Part shown: piece by piece, positions 23,981-33,203 of the stretch
Numbering within the stretch: position 1 is the stretch's first letter
Layout of the letters: every line of letters begins with the position of its first letter
Assembly (NCBI GenBank): GCA_009693045.1
Contig: SHXZ01000005.1
Location: 62,001 to 126,000 of the forward strand
Direction of reading: 5' to 3'
Source of the DNA: Dehalococcoidia bacterium
Lineage (GTDB): Bacteria > Chloroflexota > Dehalococcoidia > Lucifugimonadales > SHYT01
Length of the DNA: 64,000 bases
Notes under the pieces: model-generated
Seen by the model: the letters and a program-made list of their open reading frames with translations, nothing else
Databases searched by the model: none
Told to the model about the DNA's origin: nothing
Program-made: the position numbers and the translations under genes

Positions 23981-26900
23981 TTACAGGTTCTTAGGGGGAG
24001 GCGCTGACGGGGCTTGCGGTGGGGCCGTTGGCGCTGCAGGAACGGGTCGCGATCTTGCTTGCGTGACGCCGTTGGCGATGGCATATGCCGCCGGCACGCA
24101 GGCCGCGCCGAGGAGCGATGCGCTGACGAGGCCACCGGCCAGAACTCCCGCAGTCTCGCTTCCTATGTACCCTGTGGCCAAGAAACCGACGGCCATAGGC
24201 AGGAGCGCGAAGACGGCGGGCCAGGTGGCGATGATGAGGGCGCCGGAAGCGTGGCGCGCGGCGTCCTGTAATGCCTGGTGCGCAGGAAGCCCACGGGAAC
24301 GCAGCCGTTTGACGGCGCCGGAGAGGACGATTGCCCTTCCTGCGGCGAGGCCAGGCAGGAGGACCAGCCCCGCGAAGGCGGGGAGGTCAAGCGGCCTGCC
24401 GAACGCCACGAGGGCGGCCAGCGCGCCGAGGGATGCAAGCAGCGCTCCGACGACTGCGGGCAGCGCGGCGCGGAGCGAGCCGAGGAAAACCGCGGCCCCC
24501 GCGAGGACGAGCACCGCGGCGATGGCGGGGCCGGGATAGAGCCAGCGGAACGCATCGCGCTGGGCCTGCGGCAGCCCGGTCAGGCGCACCTGAGTGCTGG
24601 ACGTTGCCTGGAAGTCGCTGACGACTTGGACCACGGATTCCGTGAGCCTCGCCTGAGGCCTGGCGAGGAGGGGCCCGGTGACGACGGCGGCGTACCGTCC
24701 GTCCTCACGGAGCGTCTCGGCGGGCGCGTTGGTCCGCTCCACGGCGGCGACGCCCGTCAACGGTATGGGCTGGGTGACTCCCACCGGCAGGCCGCGCAGC
24801 TTTTCCAGGTTGTCCACAAACGCGGGATCCATCTTGAGCAGGACGTCCGCAGGCTCCCCGCCGTTGAGGCGCACCTGGGTGATCCGCTGGCCGCCCAGCA
24901 TTTGGGTCACCTGCTGGGAGACCTGGAGGGCGCCCATTCTGGCCTCCATGGCGAGCGCCGGGTCAACTTCAACGGTGATCATGGTCTGCTCCGCGCCGGG
25001 GGAGACGACGAGGTCTTCCACGCCCGCGGTCTCGGCGAGCTCCTTGGAGAGCGCGAGCGCAGCCTCCCGCGCGGCGCGTGGCGAGTCGGCCAAGACGGTC
25101 GCTTGAAAACTGGTGGCGTCCGGCGCAATGCCTATCGGCGCGATGGCGTAGGAGATGCCGGCAATCGCGGCCAGGGGTTCGCCAAGTTCGTTGGCCAGCG
25201 CGCGCGGCGACGAATGGCCTGCGAAGGTCACGACGAGGGTTGCTTCGGGCGTTTGGCGCAGCGGGTCGCGGTTGAACGAAGCGCCGAGGCTGCGTTGCGC
25301 GTGCCCGGTGATGGTGGCGACGGAGGCAACGCTGTCTACGCCGTAGACGGCGCGCTCCGCGGCCTGGACCGCTCTCGACTTTTGCGGTTGGGTGGCGCCA
25401 GGACTGGCGAATAGCTCAACGGCGGCCTGGTCCTGTGTTCCCTGCGGCAACCAGGCTCGAGCGAGGGGCGGCAGGAGGGCGAAGCTCGCCCCGAAGGCCG
25501 CGACGCCGACGATGAGCGCGGCGACGGGGTGCGCGGTCCCCAGCCGGAAGAGACCGACGCTTACGCTCGCGAGCCAAAGCCCAGGGCCGTGGGGCTTTCC
25601 CGGGCGCGCCCAGGAGAGCATCAGCTGCGCTAAGGCGGGGGCCAGGAATAGCGCGACGAGGATGGCCGCGAGGGCCGTGGCGGCTATCGGGAGCAGCAAC
25701 GGCCTGACGATGGGGCCGCTGCCGCCGCTCAGGAACGCGAGGGGGAGCAGGCCGAGGAGCGCAAGGATGCCGACGGCTGGGATGACCAGCGCCATGTCGC
25801 GCGCGGCAGTCCACGGGGCGCCGTGGGGCGGTTCGCCATCGCGGGCGTGGCGCCAGGCGGCTTCCACGCTGAGCGCGATGGGGGGCAGTGCGAAGACGAT
25901 AGCGAGGGCGAAGCCGGCGCCGGAAAGCGGGGTGAGCGGCAGCCGGGCCAGATACGCGAGCACGATGCCGATGGACACGGCGGCGGCGAGCGAAATAGCG
26001 GCCACCAGCGTGGCCCGGAGGCTGAAGAGCAGCAGGCCCACGAGCCCCAGCGCGGCCAGCGATCCGATGAGCATGAGCCATTCCAGCCCGGCGATGGCCC
26101 GTGAGGTGGCCTGTGCGCCGTCGTGAATGGTCACGAGCGCGATCCCTGGGTCCAGCGCGGCGCTGACCTCGTCGGCGAGACTGGAGACTGCTTTGGCCGC
26201 CTGAATGGGGTCTTTGCCGGCGTGGCCGAAGACCTGGACCGCGACGGCGGGATGCCCGTCAACGCGGAAGAGGCCTGCCGCGTCGTTCGAGGAGACGCTG
26301 ACCTTAGCCACATCTTTCAGGCGGACCGGCACGGGTTGTGCGAACGGGTTCGGCTGGGCGAGGCCGACGACGAGGTTTTCAAGCGCCTGAACGGTTGCCG
26401 GCTCGTTGAAGGTGACCACGGGGAGGTCCTGGTCGTGCGCGCGAAGCCGGCCCGTGGCGACGGCGACGTTGTTGAAGCGGATGAGCGCCGAAACCTGGTC
26501 GTAGCTGATGTTGGCGGCTCGCAGTTGTTCAGGGTTCAGCTCCACGATCACCTGGGGGTGGTCTTCGCCGAGGATGCGGACCAGGCGCACGTCCGCGCTG
26601 GACTGGAGGGTGGGCAGCAGGGCTTTGCGCGCGGCGCCGGCGAGGTCTTCCAGGTCCTTTCCGCCGTCGGGGCTGGTGAGGGCCAGAAGGACGAGGGGCT
26701 GTTGCGAGAGGGAGCTCGGTTCGGCGGAAACCTCAAGTGAGGCGGCGTCGGCGGGAAGGGGAACGCGCGAGACGCGGGCGCTGACTTCGATGCGGAGGCG
26801 CTCAAGATCGGCGCCGGTGGCGAACTCGGCGACCAGGATGCTCTCTCCTGTGCGGGTGGCGGAGCGCAGGCGGGCCAGGCCGTTCAGGTCGGCCAGCGTC

Positions 26901-27106
26901 CGTTCCTGGGGGAGTGTGACGTGGTCGCGCATGTCCTCCAGGGTGGTCTGCGGCGAGAGGGTGGTGATGACGACGCGTGGCGCGGCGACGCTCGGCGCGT
27001 CGTGGCGGGGGATGCGGAAGGCGAGGTAGGCCCCGAGGGCGATGAGGAGCGCAGCGACAAGGAGGATTGCGGTCGGGCGGCGGGAGGCCCATGCGAACGG
27101 GTTCAC
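23981..27106 (-). CDS. RND superfamily permease with TM4 Asp-Asp replaced by Pro-Pro
   Basis: A 1041-residue protein with the 12-helix, two-porter-domain layout of AcrB/HAE1 transporters: TM1 at 12-30, a large external loop to about 340, TM2-6 at about 340-500, and the repeat in the second half. Porter-domain motifs such as VELNPEQLRAANISYDQVSA are clear. In TM4, LAIVFALPPIALSVEAAWRH aligns with LAIGLLVDDAIVVVENVER, putting Pro408-Pro409 where AcrB has Asp407-Asp408. In TM10, LAAGRAIV replaces SAKNAIL, so Lys940 is lost too. Proton-driven transport by the known mechanism therefore seems unlikely. No membrane-fusion protein or TolC gene is adjacent. The C-terminal tail is Pro/Ala-rich. Confidence 0.85.
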   Translation of the reverse strand: MNPFAWASRRPTAILLVAALLIALGAYLAFRIPRHDAPSVAAPRVVITTLSPQTTLEDMRDHVTLPQERTLADLNGLARLRSATRTGESILVAEFATGADLERLRIEVSARVSRVPLPADAASLEVSAEPSSLSQQPLVLLALTSPDGGKDLEDLAGAARKALLPTLQSSADVRLVRILGEDHPQVIVELNPEQLRAANISYDQVSALIRFNNVAVATGRLRAHDQDLPVVTFNEPATVQALENLVVGLAQPNPFAQPVPVRLKDVAKVSVSSNDAAGLFRVDGHPAVAVQVFGHAGKDPIQAAKAVSSLADEVSAALDPGIALVTIHDGAQATSRAIAGLEWLMLIGSLAALGLVGLLLFSLRATLVAAISLAAAVSIGIVLAYLARLPLTPLSGAGFALAIVFALPPIALSVEAAWRHARDGEPPHGAPWTAARDMALVIPAVGILALLGLLPLAFLSGGSGPIVRPLLLPIAATALAAILVALFLAPALAQLMLSWARPGKPHGPGLWLASVSVGLFRLGTAHPVAALIVGVAAFGASFALLPPLARAWLPQGTQDQAAVELFASPGATQPQKSRAVQAAERAVYGVDSVASVATITGHAQRSLGASFNRDPLRQTPEATLVVTFAGHSSPRALANELGEPLAAIAGISYAIAPIGIAPDATSFQATVLADSPRAAREAALALSKELAETAGVEDLVVSPGAEQTMITVEVDPALAMEARMGALQVSQQVTQMLGGQRITQVRLNGGEPADVLLKMDPAFVDNLEKLRGLPVGVTQPIPLTGVAAVERTNAPAETLREDGRYAAVVTGPLLARPQARLTESVVQVVSDFQATSSTQVRLTGLPQAQRDAFRWLYPGPAIAAVLVLAGAAVFLGSLRAALPAVVGALLASLGALAALVAFGRPLDLPAFAGLVLLPGLAAGRAIVLSGAVKRLRSRGLPAHQALQDAARHASGALIIATWPAVFALLPMAVGFLATGYIGSETAGVLAGGLVSASLLGAACVPAAYAIANGVTQARSRPVPAAPTAPPQAPSAPPPKNL

Positions 27107-27430
27107 GTCATTGCGCTCCGCTGCGCCTGGTCAGAGACTCAGGCCGAGCTGTGGTAGCTGTCGTACCGCGCCTCCGAACGCCGGAGCGAGGTCGTCGTTC
27201 GCTGCGGACGTTGTCGGGTATCGTAGCGTACCGCGAGGAGGGGCGCAACCGGATAGTGCTTTACCGCAGGGTCTTTTCATGGTCATTCCGGGCCCATTCG
27301 TTACCGCGCCCTCAGAAATGCCCGTATCAACAGTAACTTCGGCCAAGAGTTTTCCATCACCCTGCTAGTCACGGATTGTCTTGGGATATACTGCTAGAAA
27401 CACCAGCGACAAGCGGGAGGAGAACAGAAC
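27107..27430. other. 324-bp intergenic region between divergent genes
   Basis: No gene seen. Near the right end, TCTTGGGATATACTGCTAG (about 27379-27397) contains a TATACT -10-like element for the stress-protein gene. A similar sequence lies upstream of the metallopeptidase gene at about 33147-33167. Confidence 0.45.
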
Positions 27431-28327
27431 ATGTACAAGCGGATTCTGGTGCCTCTTGACGGGTCCAAACTGGCTGAGGGCATTCTGCCGACCGTGGCGC
27501 GGTTCGCCAGCGGTCTTAAGGCGCGGGTGGAACTCTTGAGCGTGGTGGAAGAGGATGTCGTGGCGGCCATTGCCAGCCCGATGAAGGGGAGATACCAGGA
27601 CCAAGTCGGGACCAGCGCTCAGACTGTGGCACGTGACTATCTGACGAACGTTGCCGGGCAGATCAAGCTACCGAATGAGCAGGTGAAGTGCACGGCCAAA
27701 GTTGCCATCGTGCCCGAGGCAATCGTGGCAGAAGCCGCGAAGGAGCCGGACACCCTCATTGCCATGTCTACGCACGGGCGCTCTGGCATTGGCCGTTGGG
27801 TCCTTGGGAGCGTGGCCGACAAGGTTCTCCACGGGACGTTATCCCCGCTGCTGCTGTACCGGGCCCGGCAGGACGGCGGCGAGCGGGGTGAACTCACGAC
27901 GGTGGTCGTGCCACTGGACGGGTCAGACATGGCCGAGAGCATTCTCCCTCACGTGGAGGAGCTGGCGAAGGCGTTGGAACTCAGGGTGCACCTGGTCCGC
28001 GTAACTTCAACGATGACCGAGTACTACGCCGGAGAGGGGTTCTACACGTATCCCGTGGACCTCGTCACCGAGCTGGAGAACGACGCCAAGGCATACCTTG
28101 AGAAGAAGGCGCAGGAGCTCAAGTCCCGCGGCGTTCGGAACGTGACTGTGCAGCACCTGCGTGGCGCTCCGGCCATCCAGATCGTGGACCTGGTGAAGGA
28201 GATGCGGGGGAGCTTCGTGGCGATCTGTTCGCATGGGCGCTCCGGCGTGGGGCGCTGGGTGCTCGGCAGCGTGGCGGACCGGGTTGTGACGAACGCGGGC
28301 GCTCCCGCGCTCATTGTCCGGGGGTAG
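27431..28327 (+). CDS. Tandem universal stress protein (two UspA domains)
   Basis: A 298-residue cytoplasmic protein made of two UspA domains, at about 1-145 and 157-298. Each starts with VPLDGS and ends with the ATP-binding signature GRSGxGRWVLGSVADxV, so both halves keep the G-2x-G-9x-G(S) nucleotide site. The near-identity of that signature in both halves points to internal duplication. Such proteins bind ATP and aid survival under stress or starvation. GGGAGGAG precedes ATG 27431. A strong terminator hairpin follows, so it is a single-gene unit. Confidence 0.92.
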   Translation: MYKRILVPLDGSKLAEGILPTVARFASGLKARVELLSVVEEDVVAAIASPMKGRYQDQVGTSAQTVARDYLTNVAGQIKLPNEQVKCTAKVAIVPEAIVAEAAKEPDTLIAMSTHGRSGIGRWVLGSVADKVLHGTLSPLLLYRARQDGGERGELTTVVVPLDGSDMAESILPHVEELAKALELRVHLVRVTSTMTEYYAGEGFYTYPVDLVTELENDAKAYLEKKAQELKSRGVRNVTVQHLRGAPAIQIVDLVKEMRGSFVAICSHGRSGVGRWVLGSVADRVVTNAGAPALIVRG

Positions 28328-28365
28328 GCAAGTGGTCCCGGCCGTAACCGCTGCGCCATCAGCTT

Positions 28366-28406
28366 GAAGGAGCCCGCCCTGATAAAGGGCGGGCTCCTTC
28401 TTCTCT
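28366..28406 (+). terminator. Rho-independent terminator of the universal stress gene
   Basis: 15-bp perfect stem GAAGGAGCCCGCCCT / AGGGCGGGCTCCTTC with a GATAA loop, followed by TTCTCT; 38 bp after the stop codon. Confidence 0.85.
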
Positions 28407-28894
28407 CGCGGGTCTTTTGGGGGGAAGCGACGAACGGCGCCCGACGAGGAAGAATCCAGGCATGCGCTAAGGGTTCTCTTGCGTTCGTGTTGATGAGGAA
28501 GGAAGGTGGCCTCACCCAACCGCCCCAACCTCACCCCCCTCGGCTACGCTCGGGCAGGCTCTAGCCCATCTCCATGTGGTGGAGAGGGGGAATCTCGTGC
28601 ACGACTAGAGCGCCAGGAAGGCATATCCACATCAACGCAAGAGAACCTCGCTACGAGTTTCGTTGACCCAATCGTGTGCCCGTGGTAGAGTGCTGCGCGG
28701 GGCATGGGTCGCACCAAGTTCGTTGCGGCCATGTCTCCAAACCCTGCGGCGGCGATCACCATGCTCTGCCGTTAATATGCTCCGGCGGGCTCGGGCTCCA
28801 GGGTGATGCCGGCCCAGTTGGACTCCTCTGGCCTAACATCGCTCTCAAAGATGAGGACTCCGCTTGTGAGCGTGCCACACCGTTTGAAGCCGTA
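28407..28894. other. Repeat-bearing intergenic region
   Basis: Contains a CACCCCC...CGGCTACGCTCGGGCAGGCTCTAGCCC / TCTCCATGTGGTGGAGAGG composite repeat (about 28527-28600). The stretch 28690-28894 has protein-like codons on the minus strand (GFKRCGTLTSGVLIFESD) but with a stop inside. It could be a decayed gene; I cannot identify it. Confidence 0.4.
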
Positions 28895-30394
28895 ATGTGC
28901 GATGGAGGCGCTCACCAGTTGTTTCCGCCGCCCGGCGCAATCCTCCAGCAGCACTACCAGGCCCTTGAGGGAATCAAAGGCTATTTTGACGGACTCGGCC
29001 CGGGTGGCATTGTGCTGCTCTCGGCGCCCTTCGTCTTATTGCTCCTCAGTCTGGCGACGTTGCCCCTGGTTGCCCCGCACTTTTGGGGAAAGAACAGGAA
29101 CAAGGCGCTCGTCGCGGTAGGGTTCGGCGCGCCGGTGGCGGCGTTTTTCCTGTACAAGGACCTGGAGACGCTGGCCAACACGGCGCTGGACTACGGCGCG
29201 TTCATTGCGCTGCTGGGGGCGCTGTTCATCATAGCCGGCGGGATCTACGTCCGCGGCTCCTTCACGGGCCGCCCCAGGGTGAACACGCTGTTCTTGCTGG
29301 CCGGCGCGCTGCTCGCCAACGTCATCGGCACCACCGGCGCGAGCGTGCTGCTGGTCCGCCCGCTGATACGCGCCAACCGGTCCCGCCGCAATAAAGTGCA
29401 CGTTTTCATTTTCTTCATCTTCATCGTCTCCAACTGCGCGGGGCTGCTGACTCCGCTGGGCGATCCGCCGCTGTTCCTCGGCTTCCTCAGGGGCGTCAGC
29501 TTCGGCTGGACGCTGCGGCTTTGGCCCCAGTGGCTGGTTGTTGTGGGCGCGCTGCTGTTGCTGTTTTACCTGGTGGACCGGCGCCAGTCCAGAAAGGAGG
29601 CGCGTGCGCACGGGGGCGCAGGCGCAGCGGTTGTCGCGGGGCCGGAGGAACGCGCTATCCAGCGGGAGGGGGCGGAGCGGGGGGCGTTTGAAGAGACCTC
29701 GCCGGAACGGCTGGGATTGCAGGGCGCGCACAACCTCATCTTCCTGGCGCTGGTGGTGGGGCTCATCATCTTCAGCGGCTACGTGCTCTACCCCCTTGAC
29801 GGGCCGGAGCTTCTTGGCGAGCCATTTGGCGGGGTGGTCTCCAAGGTGGTCCAGATACTGGGCATGGGCTTAATCGCGCTTGTGTCCTACCGACTCACGC
29901 AGCACGGGGTCCGGCTCCGCAACACGTTCACCTTTGCCCCCATCGTTGAGGTGGCGACGTTGTTCGCAGGCATCTTCGCAGCGATGATGCCGGTTCTGCT
30001 GATCCTGGAGACTCAGGGCGGGAAGCTCGGCGTGGGCAGGGCGTGGCACTTCTTCTGGATGTCCGGCGCGTTGTCAAGCTTCCTGGATAACGCGCCTACT
30101 TATCTGACGTTCACGAGCCTGGCGAAGGGGGTCCTTGCCTTGCCGGCCGATGGCGGGCTTGCCGCACTGGCGCAAAGCGCCACCGGCGCGCTCTACCTTG
30201 CCGCAGTGTCCACCGGGGCGGTCTTCATGGGGGCCAACACGTACATTGGCAATGGGCCGAATTTCATGGTGAAGGCGATTGTTGAAGAGGCTGGGATCAA
30301 GATGCCCAGTTTCTTTGGGTACATGGCCTGGTCCGGCGCTATTCTCCTCCCGTTATTCCTGCTGGTGACGGTGCTGTTCTTCAGGAGTTCATGA
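28895..30394 (+). CDS. Na+/H+ antiporter-like protein (citrate-transporter/NhaD-type superfamily)
   Basis: About 499 residues with 11-12 hydrophobic helices. Key segments are LLAGALLANVIGTTGASVLL, VHVFIFFIFIVSNCAGLLTP, and LGDPPLFLGFLRGV, the ion-transporter motif of this family. Near the C-terminus, ALSSFLDNAPTYLTF is the second repeat's conserved loop. This family is annotated as sodium:proton antiporters and belongs to the IT superfamily. The frame is open upstream to 28676; ATG 28895 is the best in-frame start but lacks a clear Shine-Dalgarno. It precedes the H+-pyrophosphatase gene and may share a role in ion-gradient homeostasis. Confidence 0.8.
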   Translation: MCDGGAHQLFPPPGAILQQHYQALEGIKGYFDGLGPGGIVLLSAPFVLLLLSLATLPLVAPHFWGKNRNKALVAVGFGAPVAAFFLYKDLETLANTALDYGAFIALLGALFIIAGGIYVRGSFTGRPRVNTLFLLAGALLANVIGTTGASVLLVRPLIRANRSRRNKVHVFIFFIFIVSNCAGLLTPLGDPPLFLGFLRGVSFGWTLRLWPQWLVVVGALLLLFYLVDRRQSRKEARAHGGAGAAVVAGPEERAIQREGAERGAFEETSPERLGLQGAHNLIFLALVVGLIIFSGYVLYPLDGPELLGEPFGGVVSKVVQILGMGLIALVSYRLTQHGVRLRNTFTFAPIVEVATLFAGIFAAMMPVLLILETQGGKLGVGRAWHFFWMSGALSSFLDNAPTYLTFTSLAKGVLALPADGGLAALAQSATGALYLAAVSTGAVFMGANTYIGNGPNFMVKAIVEEAGIKMPSFFGYMAWSGAILLPLFLLVTVLFFRSS

Positions 30395-30533
30395 GCAGGC
30401 CGCTGGAGAACGAGGGGGGCGAGATGCCGGCGTGGCCGTCCATGAAGACCTTGCTGAAGTGCCCGGGGATGGTCTCGGCGGTGTTTGGGCAGCTGTTTGT
30501 GGGGTGGCGCACCAGGTTTATTGGCCCAGCATG

Positions 30534-30562
30534 TTGACTAGGGCGACGGTTTCTGTTACATT
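30534..30562 (+). promoter_or_regulatory. Sigma-70-type promoter for hppA
   Basis: TTGACT (30534-30539), a 17-nt spacer and TACATT (30557-30562) give a leader of about 75 nt before ATG 30644. Confidence 0.7.
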
Positions 30563-30643
30563 TCCAACCTTGCGGCGTGTTCTCAGGCCTGCCGGCTTGT
30601 GTAAGCCTGGGGCACGACCCACCTAAGAGAGGCGAGGTGCTGT

Positions 30644-32836
30644 ATGGGCTTGGTCTGGCTGGTCCCGGCGGGTGGGATAGCGGCCATCCTGTTTGCGTTC
30701 TACCTGGTCCGAGACGTGCTCGGCCGCGACAAGGGCACACCCGCGATGCAGGACATTTCGGACCGCATCGTGGAGGGCGCCAACGCGTTCTTGAAGCGCC
30801 AGTACATAACGATTGCCGGGTTGGCGATTGTTGCCGCAATCGGCCTCGGGGTGCTGCTGGCGTTCCTTTCTGACCCGGAGTCTACCGGCGTTACTCAGAT
30901 AGGGATGGGTTGGCGAACGGCGGTGGCCTTCCTAGTCGGCGCGTTCTGCTCCGGCTTGGCGGGATACATTGGGATGTACGTGGCTGTGCGCGCCAACCTG
31001 CGGACGGCGGCGGCGGCGGCGCGCGGCGGAGTGCGCGAGGCAGTGGCGGTGGCGCTGCGCGGGGGGGCCGTCTCCGGGTTCCTCATCGTGGCGCTGAGCC
31101 TCTTGGGTGTGGCCGCCATCTTCTACGCGTACGGCGGGGCATCCAAGACCGACGCGGTGCCCTTCCTGATCGTGGGATTCGGTTTTGGCGCTAGCTTTGT
31201 GGCTCTCTTCGCCCAGCTTGGCGGCGGCATTTATACCAAGGCCGCCGACATGGGTGCGGACTTGGTGGGCAAGGTGGAGGCTGGCATTCCAGAGGACGAT
31301 GCGCGGAACGCCGCGGTCATCGCGGATCTGGTGGGCGACAACGTGGGCGACTGCGCAGGCCGTGGCGCGGACCTGTTTGAGTCCACCGCGGCGGAGAACA
31401 TCGGCGCCATGATCCTGGGTGTCGCCGCGTTTGTGGCCGCCAAGAAGGCTGGCCTTCCTCACCCTGAGGTGTGGGTGCTGTTCCCGCTGGTGATCCGTTC
31501 CTTCGGCATTTTCGCGACCATGGCCGGGATCATGTCCGTCCGCGCCAAAGAGGATGAGAACCCCATGAACGCGCTGAACCGGGGATACTTCCTCTCGGTC
31601 TTGCTCTCAGTGGGCGGGCTGGCGATTGCATCGTGGGTCATGCTCGGCGACGTTGTGAGTCAACCGGTCTGGCTGTTCCTGGCGGGCCTCGTGGGCATCG
31701 GCACGAGCATCGCCTTCGTGTTCATAACGCAGTATTACACCGAGGTGAGGTACGGCCCAGTCAGGGACATTGTTAAAGCTTCCCGGACCGGGCCGGCCAC
31801 CAACATTGTGGCGGGCACCGCGGTGGGGTTTGAGACCACGTTCGCCAGCGCCGTGGCAATTGGCGTCGCAATCTGGGCGTCGTACACGCTTGGGAACCAG
31901 ATTACCTTCCCCAATGGGGATGCTGTCCCCAACGGTGGTTTGTTCGGCACGGCTGTTGCGACGATGGGGATGCTCATGACCGCTGCGTACATCCTAGCGA
32001 TGGACACGTTTGGCCCGATTACGGACAACGCGAACGGCATCGTGGAGATGTCCGGCGCGGGGCCGCAGGTGCGGCACGTCACCGACCGGCTGGACGCGGT
32101 GGGTAACACGACCAAGGCGCTGACGAAGGGGTACGCCATCGGCTCCGCGGGCCTTGCCGCGTTCCTGCTGTTCAACGCGTATCTGGAGGAGGTGGAGAAG
32201 CTGTCTGCGGGGACGCTCGAGTCTGTAGGGACGCTCGGGGAGGTAGGCTACTTCCTGGTGGTCAACCTCGCCAAGCCGGAGGTGTTCATCGGCGCGCTCC
32301 TGGGCGGGATGCTGGTGTACCTGTTCAGCGCGATGACGATGCGGGCGGTTGGCCGCACGGCCGGCGCTGTCATTGATGAGGTGCGGCGCCAGTTCCGGGA
32401 GATGCCTGGCATCATGCTTGGCACGCAGCGCCCGGATTACGCCCGCTGCGTGGACATTACGGCGCGGGCTGGCCTGCGGGAGATGATTCTTCCTGGGCTC
32501 CTCGCCGTTAGCGTGCCCATCATTGTGGGTGTGGTCCTGAGGGCGGAAGCGATGGCCAGCTTCCTGATGGTGGGGACCATCGGCGGCATTCTGCTGGCAA
32601 CGTACATGAACAACGCCGGCGGAGCCTGGGACAACGCCAAGAAGCTGGTTGAGACGGGTGAATACACCGTGCCGGGGACAACAGAGGTGCTCAAGAAGGG
32701 GTCGGCGACCCACGCCGCGGCGGTGGTCGGCGACACGGTGGGAGACCCGTTCAAGGATACGGCTGGGCCGTCTCTGCACGTGCTGATCAAGCTGCTGAGC
32801 ACGATCACGCTGGTGATGGCGCCGTTGTTCCTGTAG
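30644..32836 (+). CDS. hppA: Membrane-bound proton-pumping pyrophosphatase (K+-independent type)
   Basis: A 730-residue, about 16-helix enzyme that hydrolyses PPi and pumps H+ across the membrane. The substrate-binding signatures are present: DMGADLVGKVEAGIPEDDAR, DNVGDCAGRGADLFEST and, at the C-terminus, DTVGDPFKDTAGPS. The position that separates K+-dependent (Ala) from K+-independent (Lys) enzymes reads GNTTKALTKGYAIG, so K+-independent, which is normally H+-pumping. Start ATG 30644 has AGAGGCGAGG upstream and a good promoter. A GTAGGGGC palindrome and a hairpin follow the gene. Such pumps conserve energy from biosynthetic PPi under energy limitation. Confidence 0.95.
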   Translation: MGLVWLVPAGGIAAILFAFYLVRDVLGRDKGTPAMQDISDRIVEGANAFLKRQYITIAGLAIVAAIGLGVLLAFLSDPESTGVTQIGMGWRTAVAFLVGAFCSGLAGYIGMYVAVRANLRTAAAAARGGVREAVAVALRGGAVSGFLIVALSLLGVAAIFYAYGGASKTDAVPFLIVGFGFGASFVALFAQLGGGIYTKAADMGADLVGKVEAGIPEDDARNAAVIADLVGDNVGDCAGRGADLFESTAAENIGAMILGVAAFVAAKKAGLPHPEVWVLFPLVIRSFGIFATMAGIMSVRAKEDENPMNALNRGYFLSVLLSVGGLAIASWVMLGDVVSQPVWLFLAGLVGIGTSIAFVFITQYYTEVRYGPVRDIVKASRTGPATNIVAGTAVGFETTFASAVAIGVAIWASYTLGNQITFPNGDAVPNGGLFGTAVATMGMLMTAAYILAMDTFGPITDNANGIVEMSGAGPQVRHVTDRLDAVGNTTKALTKGYAIGSAGLAAFLLFNAYLEEVEKLSAGTLESVGTLGEVGYFLVVNLAKPEVFIGALLGGMLVYLFSAMTMRAVGRTAGAVIDEVRRQFREMPGIMLGTQRPDYARCVDITARAGLREMILPGLLAVSVPIIVGVVLRAEAMASFLMVGTIGGILLATYMNNAGGAWDNAKKLVETGEYTVPGTTEVLKKGSATHAAAVVGDTVGDPFKDTAGPSLHVLIKLLSTITLVMAPLFL

Positions 32837-32882
32837 AACCTGACTCATCATCTCGGTCAAAGTGCCGAGTCTCTGGAGAGTT

Positions 32883-32910
32883 GTAGGGGCAATTCATGAA
32901 TTGCCCCTAC
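32883..32910. repeat. GTAGGGGC-type palindrome, core ATTCATGAAT
   Basis: 28-bp perfect palindrome 47 bp after hppA. The inner flank is A/T (GGGGCA...TGCCCC) where other copies have G/C, and it is still base-paired. Confidence 0.8.
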
Positions 32911-32932
32911 ATTCCTTTGTGGCAAGAAATCA

Positions 32933-32977
32933 GAGAACGAAAAGGCCCTGTGGGTAGCGCAGAGCCTTTTCGTTCTC
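32933..32977 (+). terminator. Hairpin downstream of hppA
   Basis: Perfect 14-bp arms GAGAACGAAAAGGC and GCCTTTTCGTTCTC flank a 17-nt loop. No strong T-run follows. Confidence 0.5.
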
Positions 32978-33132
32978 GCAGGCTTGTTGCCAGACGCAAC
33001 TGTTGTTATTCTGAGGCACCGGGAGAAACTGAAGAACCTCCGCTTCTTAGGTTGCCGCCCAACGTAGCTTCGGCGATTCCGAGCGCAGCGAGGAATGACA
33101 ATGAAACGACCCTGCGCTACCCTTTCGCCCCG

Positions 33133-33162
33133 TTGTTGCGATTCTCTCTTGGGTGATACACT
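33133..33162 (+). promoter_or_regulatory. Promoter of the metallopeptidase gene
   Basis: TTGTTG, an 18-nt spacer and TACACT with an extended-10 TG two bases upstream, about 40 nt before the GTG at 33204. Confidence 0.5.
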
Positions 33163-33203
33163 GCTAGCAGTGGCGCAGTGGCGGGCCTGCTAAGTGAGGT
33201 GAC

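Noticed and set aside
24278-25414. 378-codon plus-strand frame
   Set aside because: Antisense to the RND permease gene; low-complexity Gly/Arg/Glu composition.
28690-28954. Minus-strand protein-like segment (GFKRCGTLTSGVLIFESD)
   Set aside because: A stop interrupts it, it overlaps the antiporter 5' end, and no family could be named. Kept only as a comment in the spacer entry.
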